Assembly (NCBI GenBank): GCA_963790075.1
Contig: CAWBNG010000003.1
Span: forward strand, 682,001 to 746,000
From: CAYOUV01 sp963790075
GTDB taxonomy: Bacteria > Chloroflexota > Anaerolineae > Anaerolineales > Villigracilaceae
DNA: 64,000 nucleotides
Direction: 5' to 3'
The position numbers and the translations under genes are program-made. The notes under the pieces are model-generated. The model saw only the letters and a list, made by a program, of their open reading frames with translations, was not told where the DNA came from and did not search any database. Every line of letters starts with the position of its first letter. The stretch's first letter is position 1. Positions 8,113 to 17,107 of the stretch are shown piece by piece.

Positions 8113-10560
8113 TTACTGAATCCACCCAAAGGTGTCCATGATCTGGTCGAAGACTGCCGATTCGCTCGGCTTGTCAAACTCGGGCGGCGGGGTCTGATAG
8201 TTGCCCGGGTTGGTCGAATGCAGGACGAAGGTCATGCTGATGCAGGCGTCATTGGCGTCCGCCTTGACCGTGGAATAGGCAACCCAATCGTAGATGTTGC
8301 CTGCGGCAGCATCCGAGCCGGTTTCTTTGAAGAATGGAAGGCTGTTAATGGTCACGTTCTCAGAGGTGGCTGCGGTCCCACCACCATCCGGGCTCTTACA
8401 CGGATCCGCGCCTTCCACCACGGTGACATCGACGTATTTCTCTCCCAGGTTTGTCCCTGAAGTGACGAGCGGCAGCGTGATGCGATCCGTGCCATTCGAT
8501 TGGGCCGAGACGTTCGAGCCGGGCGGGAATTTGAACTGGAAGCTGTAATTGTAATTCGAGTATGTATTCCAGTTGCTGGTCGGTACGGTGGTGGCCGTGG
8601 CAGTCGGTGTCAAGCTGGCCGTCGGGCTCGGACCCGTGCTGGTATTGGTAGGAACTGGCGGCGTCGAGGTGGCTGTGGCCGGCGTCCCGGAGCCCGGGCG
8701 ATAGATCATCGGAGCCACCCACAAAGCGCGATCCCCGGACGAGTAGCCCGAAGCCAGGACCGTCAGAATGAACTTGACGTTTTGTCCGGCTAGAGAACTC
8801 AAATCCAGATCGGCTGTGTAATACAAACCTTCATAGCGCTCACGAAATGCCCAGAAAGTCTTGACCGGGCCGTCACCAATTTTATAATCCAGCCGGAATG
8901 TGACATAACAACTGGTAGCACCATACTCACAGTTGACGATGCTCTGGAAGCGGTCGCCAGCTTGCACCGTGAAGGCCGGGTAGATGCCCTGAATGTAACC
9001 GTTATAGATTTGTTGTGGGAACGTGATCAGGCCCGGGCTGGATACAGTCGTGCCATTTTCAAGCTTGGGGGAATCCTTCTTAATGACAAAGCCCTTGCTA
9101 TCGCCGTCTGTGCCAGGAAAAGGTAATCCACCCGCACCGCTCGACCAGGTTGCAGAACCAGCATTGGCGACAAAATCGTAACCACTTCCACTGGCCGTGC
9201 CGGAAACCTTGATCTCGACCCAGAAGGATTTATCATAGGTCGAACCAATGCCAAAAATGTGGTCTGATGCGCTGCGCAGTTTGTAGTAGCCGCGGTAGGT
9301 ACCGGCGTTGTTAGGGGAGGTCAAATTGGTGGTGACATTGACCGTCCCACCGGGAACGACTGTCGAGGGCAGGTTGACCGAGGCCGGCCCGCTCATTTGT
9401 TCGCCGCTGTCGAACACCAGGGTGTAGGAATTCCAGGTGCAGGTACCGACATTCTTCAGCCGCCAGATTTTGGTAAAGGCCGTATTCGGCGCGAAAACCG
9501 TGCCATCCGGCACGTTGACATCCGCGATGAACTGGGCCCGGTCGGTGCAGGAACCACCTGGGGTCGAAGTAGGAGGCGTACCGGTCGGCGTCGGGGTAAC
9601 CGTACCACCGGAACCGGCGCGCACGATGCGCGGTGCGCCCCATAAGGCCTTATCGCCGCTGGACGGGCCATAGGCCAGGATCGTCAGGATAAATTTGACA
9701 TCATAACCTGCCAAGGAGCTTAGATTAATGTCGGCGTTGTAATACAGGCCCTCATAGCGCTCGCGGAAAGACCAGTAGGTCTTGACCGGGCCATTACCAA
9801 TCTGATAATCCAAGCGGAAGGTCACATAGCAGTTGGTCGCGCCATATTCACAGTTGACGATGCTCTGGAAGCGATCGCCGCTCTGCACAGTGAAGGCTGG
9901 ATAGACACCCTGGATGTAGCCGTTGTAGACATTCTGCGGGGTGGTCAGCAAACCGGGAGCAGAGGCGGTCACGCCGTTCTCTAGCTTGGGGGCATCCTTC
10001 TTGATGACATAGCCCTTGCTGTCGCCGTCCGTTCCAGGGAAGGACAGCACGCCTGCGCCGCTCGACCAGACTGCCGAACCAGCATTTGCGACGAAATCGT
10101 ATCCAGTTTGGGAAGCGGAAGAAACCTTGATATCGACCCAGAAATCCATATTGGCGGTCGAACCGATGCCAAATAAAACGTTGCTGGCATTGCGCAGTTT
10201 CCAATAGCCGCGGTAACTGCCATTCGAATTCGGGGCGGTCATATCGACCGTCAGGTCAACTGTTCCACCGGGGGATACATTACCGGGGAAATTGATCGCT
10301 GCCGGTGCACCCATCTGCGTGCCAGAATCAAACACCAGTGCGTAGGAAGCTGACCAGGTACAGGTGCCGATATTCTTCAAGCGCCAGGTCTTGGTAAAAG
10401 TGGTGCCAGGCGCATAATTTGTACCGTCAGGCACGGTGACATCAGCCACAAATTGAGCCCAGTCACAGTAGCTGGCCGCAGCCGCATGCTCTACCGGGAC
10501 AAATTGTACGGCCAGCAGCAAAATTAGTACAGAAAAGGTAAATAAGCGTCGTGATAACAT
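8113..10560 (-). CDS. Secreted protein with two NBR1-type Ig domain modules
   Basis: A large exported protein (815 aa) with a Sec signal peptide (hydrophobic LFTFSVLILLLAVQFVPV, cleavage near AAA-S). It contains two near-identical modules of about 306 residues. Each has an NBR1-type Ig domain (PDGT.xAPGTxFTKTWRLKN, then CTW and YRGYxKLR) and a second beta domain beginning YDFVANAGSA with conserved IVNCEYGAT and FRERYEGLYY. A Thr/Pro linker leads to a C-terminal ~150-residue domain of unknown type. Start: ATG at 10560 with AGGAG nine bases upstream is preferred over an in-frame TTG two codons earlier. It probably acts at the cell surface; its ligand is unknown. Confidence 0.75.
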   Translation of the reverse strand: MLSRRLFTFSVLILLLAVQFVPVEHAAAASYCDWAQFVADVTVPDGTNYAPGTTFTKTWRLKNIGTCTWSASYALVFDSGTQMGAPAAINFPGNVSPGGTVDLTVDMTAPNSNGSYRGYWKLRNASNVLFGIGSTANMDFWVDIKVSSASQTGYDFVANAGSAVWSSGAGVLSFPGTDGDSKGYVIKKDAPKLENGVTASAPGLLTTPQNVYNGYIQGVYPAFTVQSGDRFQSIVNCEYGATNCYVTFRLDYQIGNGPVKTYWSFRERYEGLYYNADINLSSLAGYDVKFILTILAYGPSSGDKALWGAPRIVRAGSGGTVTPTPTGTPPTSTPGGSCTDRAQFIADVNVPDGTVFAPNTAFTKIWRLKNVGTCTWNSYTLVFDSGEQMSGPASVNLPSTVVPGGTVNVTTNLTSPNNAGTYRGYYKLRSASDHIFGIGSTYDKSFWVEIKVSGTASGSGYDFVANAGSATWSSGAGGLPFPGTDGDSKGFVIKKDSPKLENGTTVSSPGLITFPQQIYNGYIQGIYPAFTVQAGDRFQSIVNCEYGATSCYVTFRLDYKIGDGPVKTFWAFRERYEGLYYTADLDLSSLAGQNVKFILTVLASGYSSGDRALWVAPMIYRPGSGTPATATSTPPVPTNTSTGPSPTASLTPTATATTVPTSNWNTYSNYNYSFQFKFPPGSNVSAQSNGTDRITLPLVTSGTNLGEKYVDVTVVEGADPCKSPDGGGTAATSENVTINSLPFFKETGSDAAAGNIYDWVAYSTVKADANDACISMTFVLHSTNPGNYQTPPPEFDKPSESAVFDQIMDTFGWIQ
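8687..9549 (-). repeat. Internal tandem duplication, copy 2
   Basis: Codes for the second NBR1-Ig plus beta-domain module of the secreted protein. It lies 918-921 bp from copy 1, with long identical stretches (for example CAGTTGACGATGCTCTGG at 8930 and 9851). The small offset change reflects a one-codon indel. Confidence 0.85.
9608..10467 (-). repeat. Internal tandem duplication, copy 1
   Basis: Codes for the first NBR1-Ig plus beta-domain module. High nucleotide identity with 8687-9549 points to a recent in-frame duplication or gene conversion. Confidence 0.85.
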
Positions 10561-10785
10561 AAGCAACTCTCCTCGTCACAACCTGCGCTCAAGCGCAATC
10601 TAACATAGTTCTCGTCAAAGAACCATGCCTAAGACGATCAGGTATTCGATAATGTTCCCGATTTAACCTTAATAATAGCGCATGCAGCCATTTCGCACAA
10701 CACTAACTTCGTTACAAATTTTTTAAGAATTCTTGACTGAATTATCCACAAGAGCGGTCTGGTCCACGCCTTGTCCAGCCACCGT

Positions 10786-10791
10786 TATAAT
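10786..10791 (+). promoter_or_regulatory. -10 box of a leaderless dinB transcript
   Basis: TATAAT lies exactly six bases before the ATG of dinB, so transcription should begin at or next to the start codon. No -35 box or ribosome-binding site is visible. Confidence 0.6.
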
Positions 10792-10797
10792 TGGTTT

Positions 10798-11997
10798 ATG
10801 CCTCGCAAAATCCTGCACCTCGACCTGGACGCCTTTTTTTGCGCTGTGGAGGAAAATCGCACCGCCTCCTTGCGCGGCAAGCCTTTCGCTGTCGGCGGAC
10901 GGCCTGATGAACGCGGCGTGGTGGCATCCTGCTCTTACGCAGCGCGACAGTTCGGGGTACGTTCAGCCATGCCAATGACCCGTGCGCTCAAGCTGTGCCC
11001 GGGATTGGTGATTGTCCAAGGGCATCACCGCCATTACAGCGAGGTTTCCAAACAGGTTATGCAGCGTCTGCATGATCTGGCACCGCTGGTCGAGCAAATC
11101 TCGATCGATGAAGCCTTCCTGGATCTCAGCGACCTGCCCGAACCCGGTGAAGCCCTGGCCCGGCGGCTCCAGGCTCAGATCCGGGATGAACTACAGTTAC
11201 CTGCCTCGGTCGGCGTCGCCACCAACAAGCTGGTAGCCAAGATCGCCACTGAGGTCGGTAAGAAAGGCGCTTTAAGCGCTGGGTCAGGTGATGTCGCGGG
11301 ACACTCCCCGGTTGGCCCACCCTTCGCCGTGACCGTCGTACCGCCTGGTGAGGAGGCTGCCTTCCTGGCCCCGCTGCCATCCGAGATGCTGTGGGGCGTC
11401 GGGCCAAAGACAGCCGCGCGGCTGGCCGACCTGGGCATCCACAGCATCGGCGATATTGCTCGTTGGCCAGAGCAGGACTTGATTCGTCGTTTTGGCGAAA
11501 ACGGACGCGATCTGGCCCGGCATGCCAGGGGAGTTGACGAGCGCCCGATCGCCACCGAGCGCGACATTAAATCCATCAGTCAGGAGATCACTTTCGCGCG
11601 GGACGTGCGCGATGAGGCCACCCTACAGCGCACCCTGCGTGAACTGTCCGCGCAGGTTGGACGCCGCCTGCGCAAAAACGAATTAGCCGGGACGACGGTC
11701 AAGCTCAAGATCCGCTGGCCTGATTTCACAACCCTGACACGCCAGGTGACCCTGCCCATGCCAACAGACCAGGACGACGAAATCGCTTCTACGGCGCTGG
11801 ATTTAATGGCAAAAGTCCGCAAATCGCAGCAGGCTGTGCGTTTGATCGGGGTTGGCGTCAGCGGTCTGGGATCGCCGCTGCGCCAGCTAAAGTTATGGGA
11901 CCAGGATGCGGAGAAAGCCCGCCGACTGCAGGAAGCCGTGGATGAACTGTGTCAGAAGTATGGCGATAGAGTCATTCAACGCGGCACGCAAAAATAG
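10798..11997 (+). CDS. dinB: DNA polymerase IV (Y family)
   Basis: Error-prone translesion polymerase. The 399-aa product starts MPRKILHLDLDAFFCAVEE, giving the first catalytic Asp pair region, and has QISIDEAFLDLSD with the second acidic pair (D-E), then a helix-hairpin-helix thumb (WGVGPKTAARLADLGI) and a little-finger domain. An upstream in-frame TTG at 10771 is rejected because it would place the -10 box inside the gene. There is no beta-clamp motif that I can assign with confidence. It is followed by a GH13 gene whose open frame overlaps its 3' end, but whose likely start is 40 bases downstream. Confidence 0.95.
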   Translation: MPRKILHLDLDAFFCAVEENRTASLRGKPFAVGGRPDERGVVASCSYAARQFGVRSAMPMTRALKLCPGLVIVQGHHRHYSEVSKQVMQRLHDLAPLVEQISIDEAFLDLSDLPEPGEALARRLQAQIRDELQLPASVGVATNKLVAKIATEVGKKGALSAGSGDVAGHSPVGPPFAVTVVPPGEEAAFLAPLPSEMLWGVGPKTAARLADLGIHSIGDIARWPEQDLIRRFGENGRDLARHARGVDERPIATERDIKSISQEITFARDVRDEATLQRTLRELSAQVGRRLRKNELAGTTVKLKIRWPDFTTLTRQVTLPMPTDQDDEIASTALDLMAKVRKSQQAVRLIGVGVSGLGSPLRQLKLWDQDAEKARRLQEAVDELCQKYGDRVIQRGTQK

Positions 11998-12037
11998 GTT
12001 GCCAAAATGGGTTCAAATTTTTTTATCGAGGCCAGCA

Positions 12038-13747
12038 GTGATAGACACAAAATTTAAATGGTGGCAACGCGCCGTCTTCTACCAAATCTATCCGCGCTCA
12101 TTCGCCGACGGGAACGGCGACGGCATCGGTGACTTCAAAGGTATGCTCGAAAAGCTGGATTACCTCCAGTCGCTGGGTGTGGACGCGCTCTGGCTATCGC
12201 CGCACTACCCCTCCCCGATGTACGACTGCGGGTACGATATTTCCGACTACACCGCCGTCGCCCCGGAGTACGGCGGCCTGGAGGAGTTCAAAACCTTCCT
12301 GCACGAAGCGCACGCACGCGGATTACGGGTCATCCTGGATCTGGTGCTCAATCACACATCTGATCAACATCCCTGGTTTCTGGAATCCAAATCCAGCCGC
12401 GACAACCTCAAATCCGACTGGTACGTCTGGTTCGACCAACCGCCCAACAACTGGCAATCCTGTTTCGACGGCCCGGCCTTCACTTACGTCCCCGAGCGCG
12501 GGCAGTATTATTATCACTACTTCATGCAGCAACAGCCGGATTTGAACTGGCACAACCCGCAAGTCAAGCAAGCCATGTGGCAAGCTGTGCGCTTCTGGCT
12601 CGACCTGGGCGCGGACGGCTTCCGGCTGGATGCTATCGGAACCTTGTTCGAAGATCCGAGTTTGCCCTCGCACTCTGTACCGCTGACTCTGGCGGAACTG
12701 CGTCTGGCCTCGGACCTGGCCAGGACCCCGGCCGAGCGCGAGCATGTGAAGCGCTACTGGCAAGAGATGTTCGTGCACCAGTTCGGACAACCCGGTTTGC
12801 ACGCACTGATGAAGGAACTGCGCGCCGTGTTGGACGAGTATGACGGCGAGCGCATGCTGGTCGGCGAGGATGAGGATCTGGCCTACCTGGGGGACGGCCG
12901 GGACGAATTACAGCTGGTCTTCAACTTCCCGCTGATGCGCACGAACCGGCTGACCCCCGCCCACATCCGCGCAAACCAGGCTGAACGGCTGGCCGGCCTG
13001 TCCAGGGTCTCGAAGAACGCCTGGCCGTGCAACACGCTTGGCAACCACGACAGTCCGCGCGTCTACAGCCAATTCGGCGACGGAGAGCACGACGAACAGT
13101 TAGCCCGCTTGTCCCTGGCAACCCTGCTGACGCTTAAAGGCACACCCTTCCTGTACAACGGGGAAGAGATCGGCATGACGAACACCATCCTGACCGACAT
13201 TTCGCAATTCAAGGACAGCATGGCAACCTGGTATTACCAGGCCGCTGTGGACGAACTGGGCCTCGACCCGGCTGAAGCCTTGCGCAGTGCCGCGCAGCAA
13301 ACCCGCGATAAGGGACGCACGCCGCTGCAGTGGCAGAACACCCCAAACGCCGGATTCTGCCCAGCAAATGTCCAGCCCTGGCTGCCAATTAATCCGAACT
13401 TCGCCAAAGGAGTCAATGTCTCAGACCAGGATCGAGACCTCGATTCCCTGCTCAATTTCTACCGGCGCCTGATCGCGGTCCGCAGGGCGACGCCAGCTTT
13501 GATCACCGGTACGTACCAACCCTTGCACGCGCAATCTGAAGCCTACCTGGCCTTCCTGCGCCAGACAGCCGACCAAACCATATTGGTGGTTCTCAATTTC
13601 CATGAAAACCAGTTGGAAATCGACTTTTCAAACCTGACACACCAAACTGCGAGCCTGGTATTTTCAAGCGCGGCAGCAGAACGGCAGCTCTCGCTTCCCG
13701 CGCTGTCTATGGCGCCGTTCGAGATTTTGATTGCGGAGGTCAATTGA
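12038..13747 (+). CDS. GH13 alpha-glucosidase/trehalose synthase-type glycosidase
   Basis: An alpha-amylase superfamily enzyme acting on short alpha-glucans or disaccharides. The 569-aa protein opens WWQRAVFYQIYPRSFADGNG, typical of oligo-1,6-glucosidase and alpha-glucosidase subfamilies. The catalytic triad is visible: nucleophile D198 in GFRLDAI, acid/base E277 in LVGEDED, and D338 in GNHDSPR. A C-terminal beta domain follows residue ~480. Start: GTG at 12038 with GAGG upstream; longer in-frame starts would overlap dinB. Which sugar it cuts is not decidable from motifs alone. Its stop overlaps the start of the small YHS gene (TTGA). Confidence 0.88.
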   Translation: MIDTKFKWWQRAVFYQIYPRSFADGNGDGIGDFKGMLEKLDYLQSLGVDALWLSPHYPSPMYDCGYDISDYTAVAPEYGGLEEFKTFLHEAHARGLRVILDLVLNHTSDQHPWFLESKSSRDNLKSDWYVWFDQPPNNWQSCFDGPAFTYVPERGQYYYHYFMQQQPDLNWHNPQVKQAMWQAVRFWLDLGADGFRLDAIGTLFEDPSLPSHSVPLTLAELRLASDLARTPAEREHVKRYWQEMFVHQFGQPGLHALMKELRAVLDEYDGERMLVGEDEDLAYLGDGRDELQLVFNFPLMRTNRLTPAHIRANQAERLAGLSRVSKNAWPCNTLGNHDSPRVYSQFGDGEHDEQLARLSLATLLTLKGTPFLYNGEEIGMTNTILTDISQFKDSMATWYYQAAVDELGLDPAEALRSAAQQTRDKGRTPLQWQNTPNAGFCPANVQPWLPINPNFAKGVNVSDQDRDLDSLLNFYRRLIAVRRATPALITGTYQPLHAQSEAYLAFLRQTADQTILVVLNFHENQLEIDFSNLTHQTASLVFSSAAAERQLSLPALSMAPFEILIAEVN

Positions 13748-13968
13748 AAACCCTTTCGATCGAGCCGGGCCAGGAGGGACCAGAAACTCGTTTGATGGTC
13801 TGCGGGCGCACCATCGCCCGGCTTGATTCCTATCATCACAAAGCAGAATACCAGGGCCGGACGATTTATTTCTGCACCGAATTCTGCCTGGAAACTTTTC
13901 TGGCCGATCCCAAACCCTTCTACACTGCCCACAGCCGCGCGCGCCCACCAGATGTGGATGAATTTTAG
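13744..13968 (+). CDS. Small YHS-domain-like metal-binding protein
   Basis: A 74-aa product with the YHS signature order: MVCGRTI, then YHHKAEYQGRTIYFCTEFC, then FLADPKPFY. These Cys residues usually bind copper or other soft metals. It starts at TTG with GGAGG four bases before, overlapping the upstream glycosidase stop by four bases, so it is translationally coupled. Role here unknown. Confidence 0.7.
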   Translation: MKTLSIEPGQEGPETRLMVCGRTIARLDSYHHKAEYQGRTIYFCTEFCLETFLADPKPFYTAHSRARPPDVDEF

Positions 13969-13971
13969 GAA

Positions 13972-13987
13972 TATAATTTTGTATAAT
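13972..13987 (+). promoter_or_regulatory. -10 boxes upstream of the GyrI-like gene
   Basis: Two TATAAT boxes, at 13972 and 13982, lie ahead of the gene at 14021. The second would give a leader of about 27 bases that contains GGAG as ribosome-binding site. No good -35 box is seen. Confidence 0.45.
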
Positions 13988-14020
13988 TGGAACAGGGCTT
14001 ACCTGCGAATGGAGTAGAGC

Positions 14021-14653
14021 ATGGAAAAACTGGACTTGCGAAAAGAATGGAAAGAGTTATACGCGCCGTCCGCCCGGCGTGTGGATGTGGTAACCGTACC
14101 GCGCTTCCAGTTTGCCATGATCGACGGGCGGATCGAGGACGGTCAAATCCCTGAGCAGTCTGAGAACTTTCAGGAAGCACTGAATGTGCTCTACGGGATC
14201 ACATACACCCTTAAGTTTATGTCCAAACTGCGTGAGGCCAAACCGATCAATTACAAAATTATGGCACTTGAAGGTTTGTGGTGGACCGAGTCAGGAGAAT
14301 TCGACTTCAACCGCAAGGAAGACTGGCGTTTCACACTGATGATCGTCCAGCCGGATCACATCGATCAGAAAATGTACCAGGAAGCGATCTCAAGCCTGCG
14401 CGAGAAAAAAGGTGAAATTCCCGCCCTTGGGCAACTGCGTTTCGAAGCTTTCGAAGAGGGATTGTGCATGCAAATCCTGCACGTTGGTGCGTATGATCTG
14501 GAGCCGATGACCATCGCCCGCTTGAAGGATTTCGCAACTGACAATGGTTACCGCATCAACGGCAAACACCACGAAATCTATTTGAGCGATCCGCGCCGCG
14601 CCAAGCCCGATAAAATCCGCACCATTTTGCGTTACCCGATCGAAAAAGTTTAA
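14021..14653 (+). CDS. GyrI-like small-molecule-binding domain protein
   Basis: A 210-aa soluble protein with the layout of the GyrI-like (SOUL/BacT-type ligand-binding) family found alone in many bacteria: MEKLDLRKEWKELYAP at the N-terminus, VPRFQFAMIDG, ALYGIxYTLKF-like segment, and a C-terminal RTILRYPIEK. Such proteins bind or degrade small hydrophobic molecules; no specific ligand can be named. GGAG precedes the ATG by eight bases. The yjbQ gene follows without a gap (stop TAA then ATG). Confidence 0.8.
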   Translation: MEKLDLRKEWKELYAPSARRVDVVTVPRFQFAMIDGRIEDGQIPEQSENFQEALNVLYGITYTLKFMSKLREAKPINYKIMALEGLWWTESGEFDFNRKEDWRFTLMIVQPDHIDQKMYQEAISSLREKKGEIPALGQLRFEAFEEGLCMQILHVGAYDLEPMTIARLKDFATDNGYRINGKHHEIYLSDPRRAKPDKIRTILRYPIEKV

Positions 14654-15073
14654 ATGCCCGTCCAGACTTTTCACTTGCGGCTGGAAACCCAGGGTAACGC
14701 CGACATCCTGGACATTACCGACCAGGTCAGCGGCTTCGTTGCCAAAAGCGGCCTGACGAATGGCACAGCGACGATCTTTTGCCCGTCGGCCACTTCCGGA
14801 CTGACCACGATCGAATACGAGTCCGGCGCGCTGTCTGACTTGCGCCGACTGCTCGACGAAATCATCCCGCCTGACCGGGAATACGCCCACAACGCCCGCT
14901 GGCATGATGGCAACGGTCATGCTCACGTCCGGGCGGCTCTGCTTGGACCGTCATTGACTGTCCCCTTGGTGGAAAGCCGTTTAACCCTCGGAACCTGGCA
15001 GCAGATCATCTACGTCGATTTCGATACCCGCCCACGAAGACGCGAACTGGTTGTGCAAATCCTTGGAGAATGA
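14654..15073 (+). CDS. YjbQ/UPF0047 family protein
   Basis: A 139-aa protein of the YjbQ family, some members of which show weak thiamine-phosphate synthase activity. Family features seen: VAKSGLTNGTATIFCPSATS, the EDLRRLLDEIIPP-like block, YAHNARWHDGNGHAHVRAAL (metal-binding His cluster) and LGTWQQIIYVDFD near the C-terminus. Length is normal. It abuts the GyrI-like gene and probably shares its mRNA. Confidence 0.9.
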   Translation: MPVQTFHLRLETQGNADILDITDQVSGFVAKSGLTNGTATIFCPSATSGLTTIEYESGALSDLRRLLDEIIPPDREYAHNARWHDGNGHAHVRAALLGPSLTVPLVESRLTLGTWQQIIYVDFDTRPRRRELVVQILGE

Positions 15074-15114
15074 CCGGACAGGGCTGTAATTCGTTATTTG
15101 CAGGGCATTAGCTA

Positions 15115-15120
15115 TATAAT
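15115..15120 (+). promoter_or_regulatory. -10 box of a leaderless transcript
   Basis: TATAAT sits exactly six bases before the ATG at 15127, with no ribosome-binding site between. Confidence 0.6.
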
Positions 15121-15126
15121 ATTCCC

Positions 15127-15489
15127 ATGAACTGTTACTACCATCCCGCCACCCTGGCCGTCGGCACCTGCAAGCACTGTCAGCGCGGACTGTGCGCGGA
15201 CTGCGCTGCGCTGGTGGATGATAGCCTGGCTTGCAAGGACCGCCATGAAGAGCAGGTGCGGTTGATCAATCAGATGTTTGAACAAAATATTGCCAATTCG
15301 AAACGCGTGAAGGGCAACTACCTGCGCAGTGCACTGTTCTATTTCCTGTCGGGAGCCGCTTTTGCAGCCTTTGGCGCCTGGCAGATCAAATGGGCCGGAG
15401 CGCAAGGTATTTTCCTGCTCTTGATCGGACTTTTCCTGCTCTACGCCGCCCTGGCAAATTTCATCGAAAGCCGCAAAATTAAAAATTAG
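15127..15489 (+). CDS. B-box-type zinc-finger membrane protein
   Basis: A 120-aa protein. The N-terminus (MNCYYHPATLAVGTCKHCQR, then LCADCA) resembles a B-box zinc finger with Cys/His pairs, and the C-terminal half holds two membrane helices (about residues 73-110) and a basic tail. This arrangement is common as an uncharacterised membrane protein in several phyla. Start chosen because the MNCYYHP start is conserved and the -10 box lies just ahead. It converges on the DUF6504 gene. Confidence 0.75.
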   Translation: MNCYYHPATLAVGTCKHCQRGLCADCAALVDDSLACKDRHEEQVRLINQMFEQNIANSKRVKGNYLRSALFYFLSGAAFAAFGAWQIKWAGAQGIFLLLIGLFLLYAALANFIESRKIKN

Positions 15490-15492
15490 CAT

Positions 15493-15888
15493 TCATTTGG
15501 CAGGCTTTTCATCAGCCAGTTCGCGATACAGGAACCAGCCACCCTTGCGCTGGTCTGTCCCCTTTGGCTGGCGGTCGTAATACAGTTCGAACACCCTGCC
15601 CCCCTCGACCCTGACCCGGAAATAAAAACGTCCGACGCCCCACGAACCCCGCCGTTCGGCGGAGGTTGCATGCGTGGGGCGCATATTTCGCGCGAATTGT
15701 CCGCGGCGTTCGAAATCAGACCACTCGGCCAACATTTCGATCACCTCAAAGGTCTCACCATTCCAGATGAACGCATCCGGGCAGGTGGGTTTCTTCTCCA
15801 GGACCGGTGCTGAGACAAAACGAACCTCGATCGATTCCCCAATAAAATGGATGGGTTCCGGCTCCATTTTTGGCTGCAACTTTCCCAT
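15493..15888 (-). CDS. DUF6504-like small protein
   Basis: A 131-aa soluble protein with no signal or membrane segment. It contains PDAFIWNGETFEVIEMLAEW and WGVGRFYFRVRVEGGRVFEL, which I associate with the DUF6504 family; in other bacteria such proteins can be found near translesion-synthesis genes, and dinB lies about 4 kb away. AAGGAT precedes the ATG. Function unknown. Confidence 0.6.
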   Translation of the reverse strand: MGKLQPKMEPEPIHFIGESIEVRFVSAPVLEKKPTCPDAFIWNGETFEVIEMLAEWSDFERRGQFARNMRPTHATSAERRGSWGVGRFYFRVRVEGGRVFELYYDRQPKGTDQRKGGWFLYRELADEKPAK

Positions 15889-15933
15889 AATCCTTGCGTA
15901 GGTAGAGATAGAAAACGAACAAGGAGATTAATC

Positions 15934-16143
15934 ATGAATACAAACTACAGACAATTGTACCGCAGTGGCTCGAACCAGATGCTTGCGGGTGTATGTTCCG
16001 GACTGGGCGATTACCTTACGATTGACCCCACCGTTGTGCGCCTGCTGTTCCTGCTGGCCTTCTTCATGACCGGCCCCGGCATCCTGATCGCCTACCTGAT
16101 CATGGCGGTCGTTATCCCGCTTGAGCCAATCCAACAGCAGTAA
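15934..16143 (+). CDS. PspC-domain membrane protein
   Basis: A 69-aa protein with a full PspC domain: LYRSGSNQMLAGVCSGLGDY, then DPTVVRLLFLLAFF and a second hydrophobic helix with GILIAYLIMAVVIP. PspC proteins sense or answer envelope stress. The ATG at 15934 has AAGGAGA eight bases upstream; the frame is open further up to 15847 but without a site. Confidence 0.9.
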   Translation: MNTNYRQLYRSGSNQMLAGVCSGLGDYLTIDPTVVRLLFLLAFFMTGPGILIAYLIMAVVIPLEPIQQQ

Positions 16144-16156
16144 GACCACTGCTGCT

Positions 16157-16193
16157 CAAAAAAAGAGCCACGCATTTGAAATGCGCGGCTCTT
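16157..16193 (-). terminator. Terminator of the ABC exporter operon
   Basis: A 14-bp hairpin with one A-C mismatch (AAGAGCC...GGCTCTT outer stem, CGCATT...AATGCG inner stem). On the minus strand it is followed by seven T residues. It lies three bases past the last ABC gene and also faces the pspC gene. Confidence 0.88.
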
Positions 16194-16195
16194 GC

Positions 16196-17107
16196 TTATC
16201 CTTTGGCCAGCGATAAAAACACATCTTCCAGGGTTGGCTCACCCTGCTGAACTGCCTGGACTGTCAATCCGATGTCTTTCAGCTTGCGCTCGACTTGTCG
16301 GGCGTTCAAACCCTTTTCAGTGATCAAGCGTAAATGATCCCCGGACAACCCAACGCGCAGAATCCCTTTGCAATCAGCGCAATTATCCAATGCCATCTGT
16401 AAAGGTGAGGCATACACTTCCCAGACCGCTCCGGGGATGGTTCCCGCTTTCAGGGCTTCGGGAGTGTCGATAGCCAACAGCTTTCCTGCGCGCATGATAC
16501 CGACGCGCTCGCAGTACTCCGCCTCGTCCATATAATGGGTAGTGACAAAGACTGTAACACCCTGCCCGGCCAGTTCATAGACCAAATCCCAGAAGACACG
16601 CCGGGCTGCTGGATCCACGCCGCTGGTCGGCTCGTCCAGGAATAACAGCCGTGGTCGGTGGACCAGGGCAATCGCCAGCGCCAGTCGCTGCCGCCAGCCC
16701 GCAGACAGGTCGCGGGTCAGTTCGCGATCGTGGCCTTTCAACCCGACCAATTCAAGGGTCTCAGTGATGCGCGCCCGCTCGGTGATGCCATACACACCAC
16801 CGTAAAATGACAGATTTTCCCAAACCGTCAGATCATCGTAAAGCGCAAATTTCTGCGACATATACCCGGACCTTGCCCGGACCTCTTCCGACTGGCTGAA
16901 GGCATCGTAACCCAGTACACTTGCCTTTCCATCGCTCGGCTTCAGCAAACCGAGCAGCATACGGATGGTGGTAGTCTTGCCCGAGCCATTCGGGCCAAGA
17001 TAGCCGACCACTTCTCCAGGGTAGACTTCAAACGAGACGTGATCCACGGCAATGAAGTCACCAAATTTGCGGGTCAATCCTTCAACCAACACAACCGGTT
17101 CGGTCAT
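16196..17107 (-). CDS. ABC exporter ATP-binding protein
   Basis: A 303-aa cytoplasmic ATPase of a type-2 (ABC-2) exporter. Walker A is GPNGSGKTTT; the signature is LSAGWRQRLALA (an LSAGW variant of LSGGQ); Walker B is LLFLDEPTSGVDP; the switch His is in VTTHYMDEAE. A C-terminal ~70-residue extension follows. The ATG overlaps the stop of the preceding ATPase gene. With the second ATPase and the single permease it should form one pump; the cargo is unknown, but TetR control suggests a toxic compound. Confidence 0.92.
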   Translation of the reverse strand: MTEPVVLVEGLTRKFGDFIAVDHVSFEVYPGEVVGYLGPNGSGKTTTIRMLLGLLKPSDGKASVLGYDAFSQSEEVRARSGYMSQKFALYDDLTVWENLSFYGGVYGITERARITETLELVGLKGHDRELTRDLSAGWRQRLALAIALVHRPRLLFLDEPTSGVDPAARRVFWDLVYELAGQGVTVFVTTHYMDEAEYCERVGIMRAGKLLAIDTPEALKAGTIPGAVWEVYASPLQMALDNCADCKGILRVGLSGDHLRLITEKGLNARQVERKLKDIGLTVQAVQQGEPTLEDVFLSLAKG

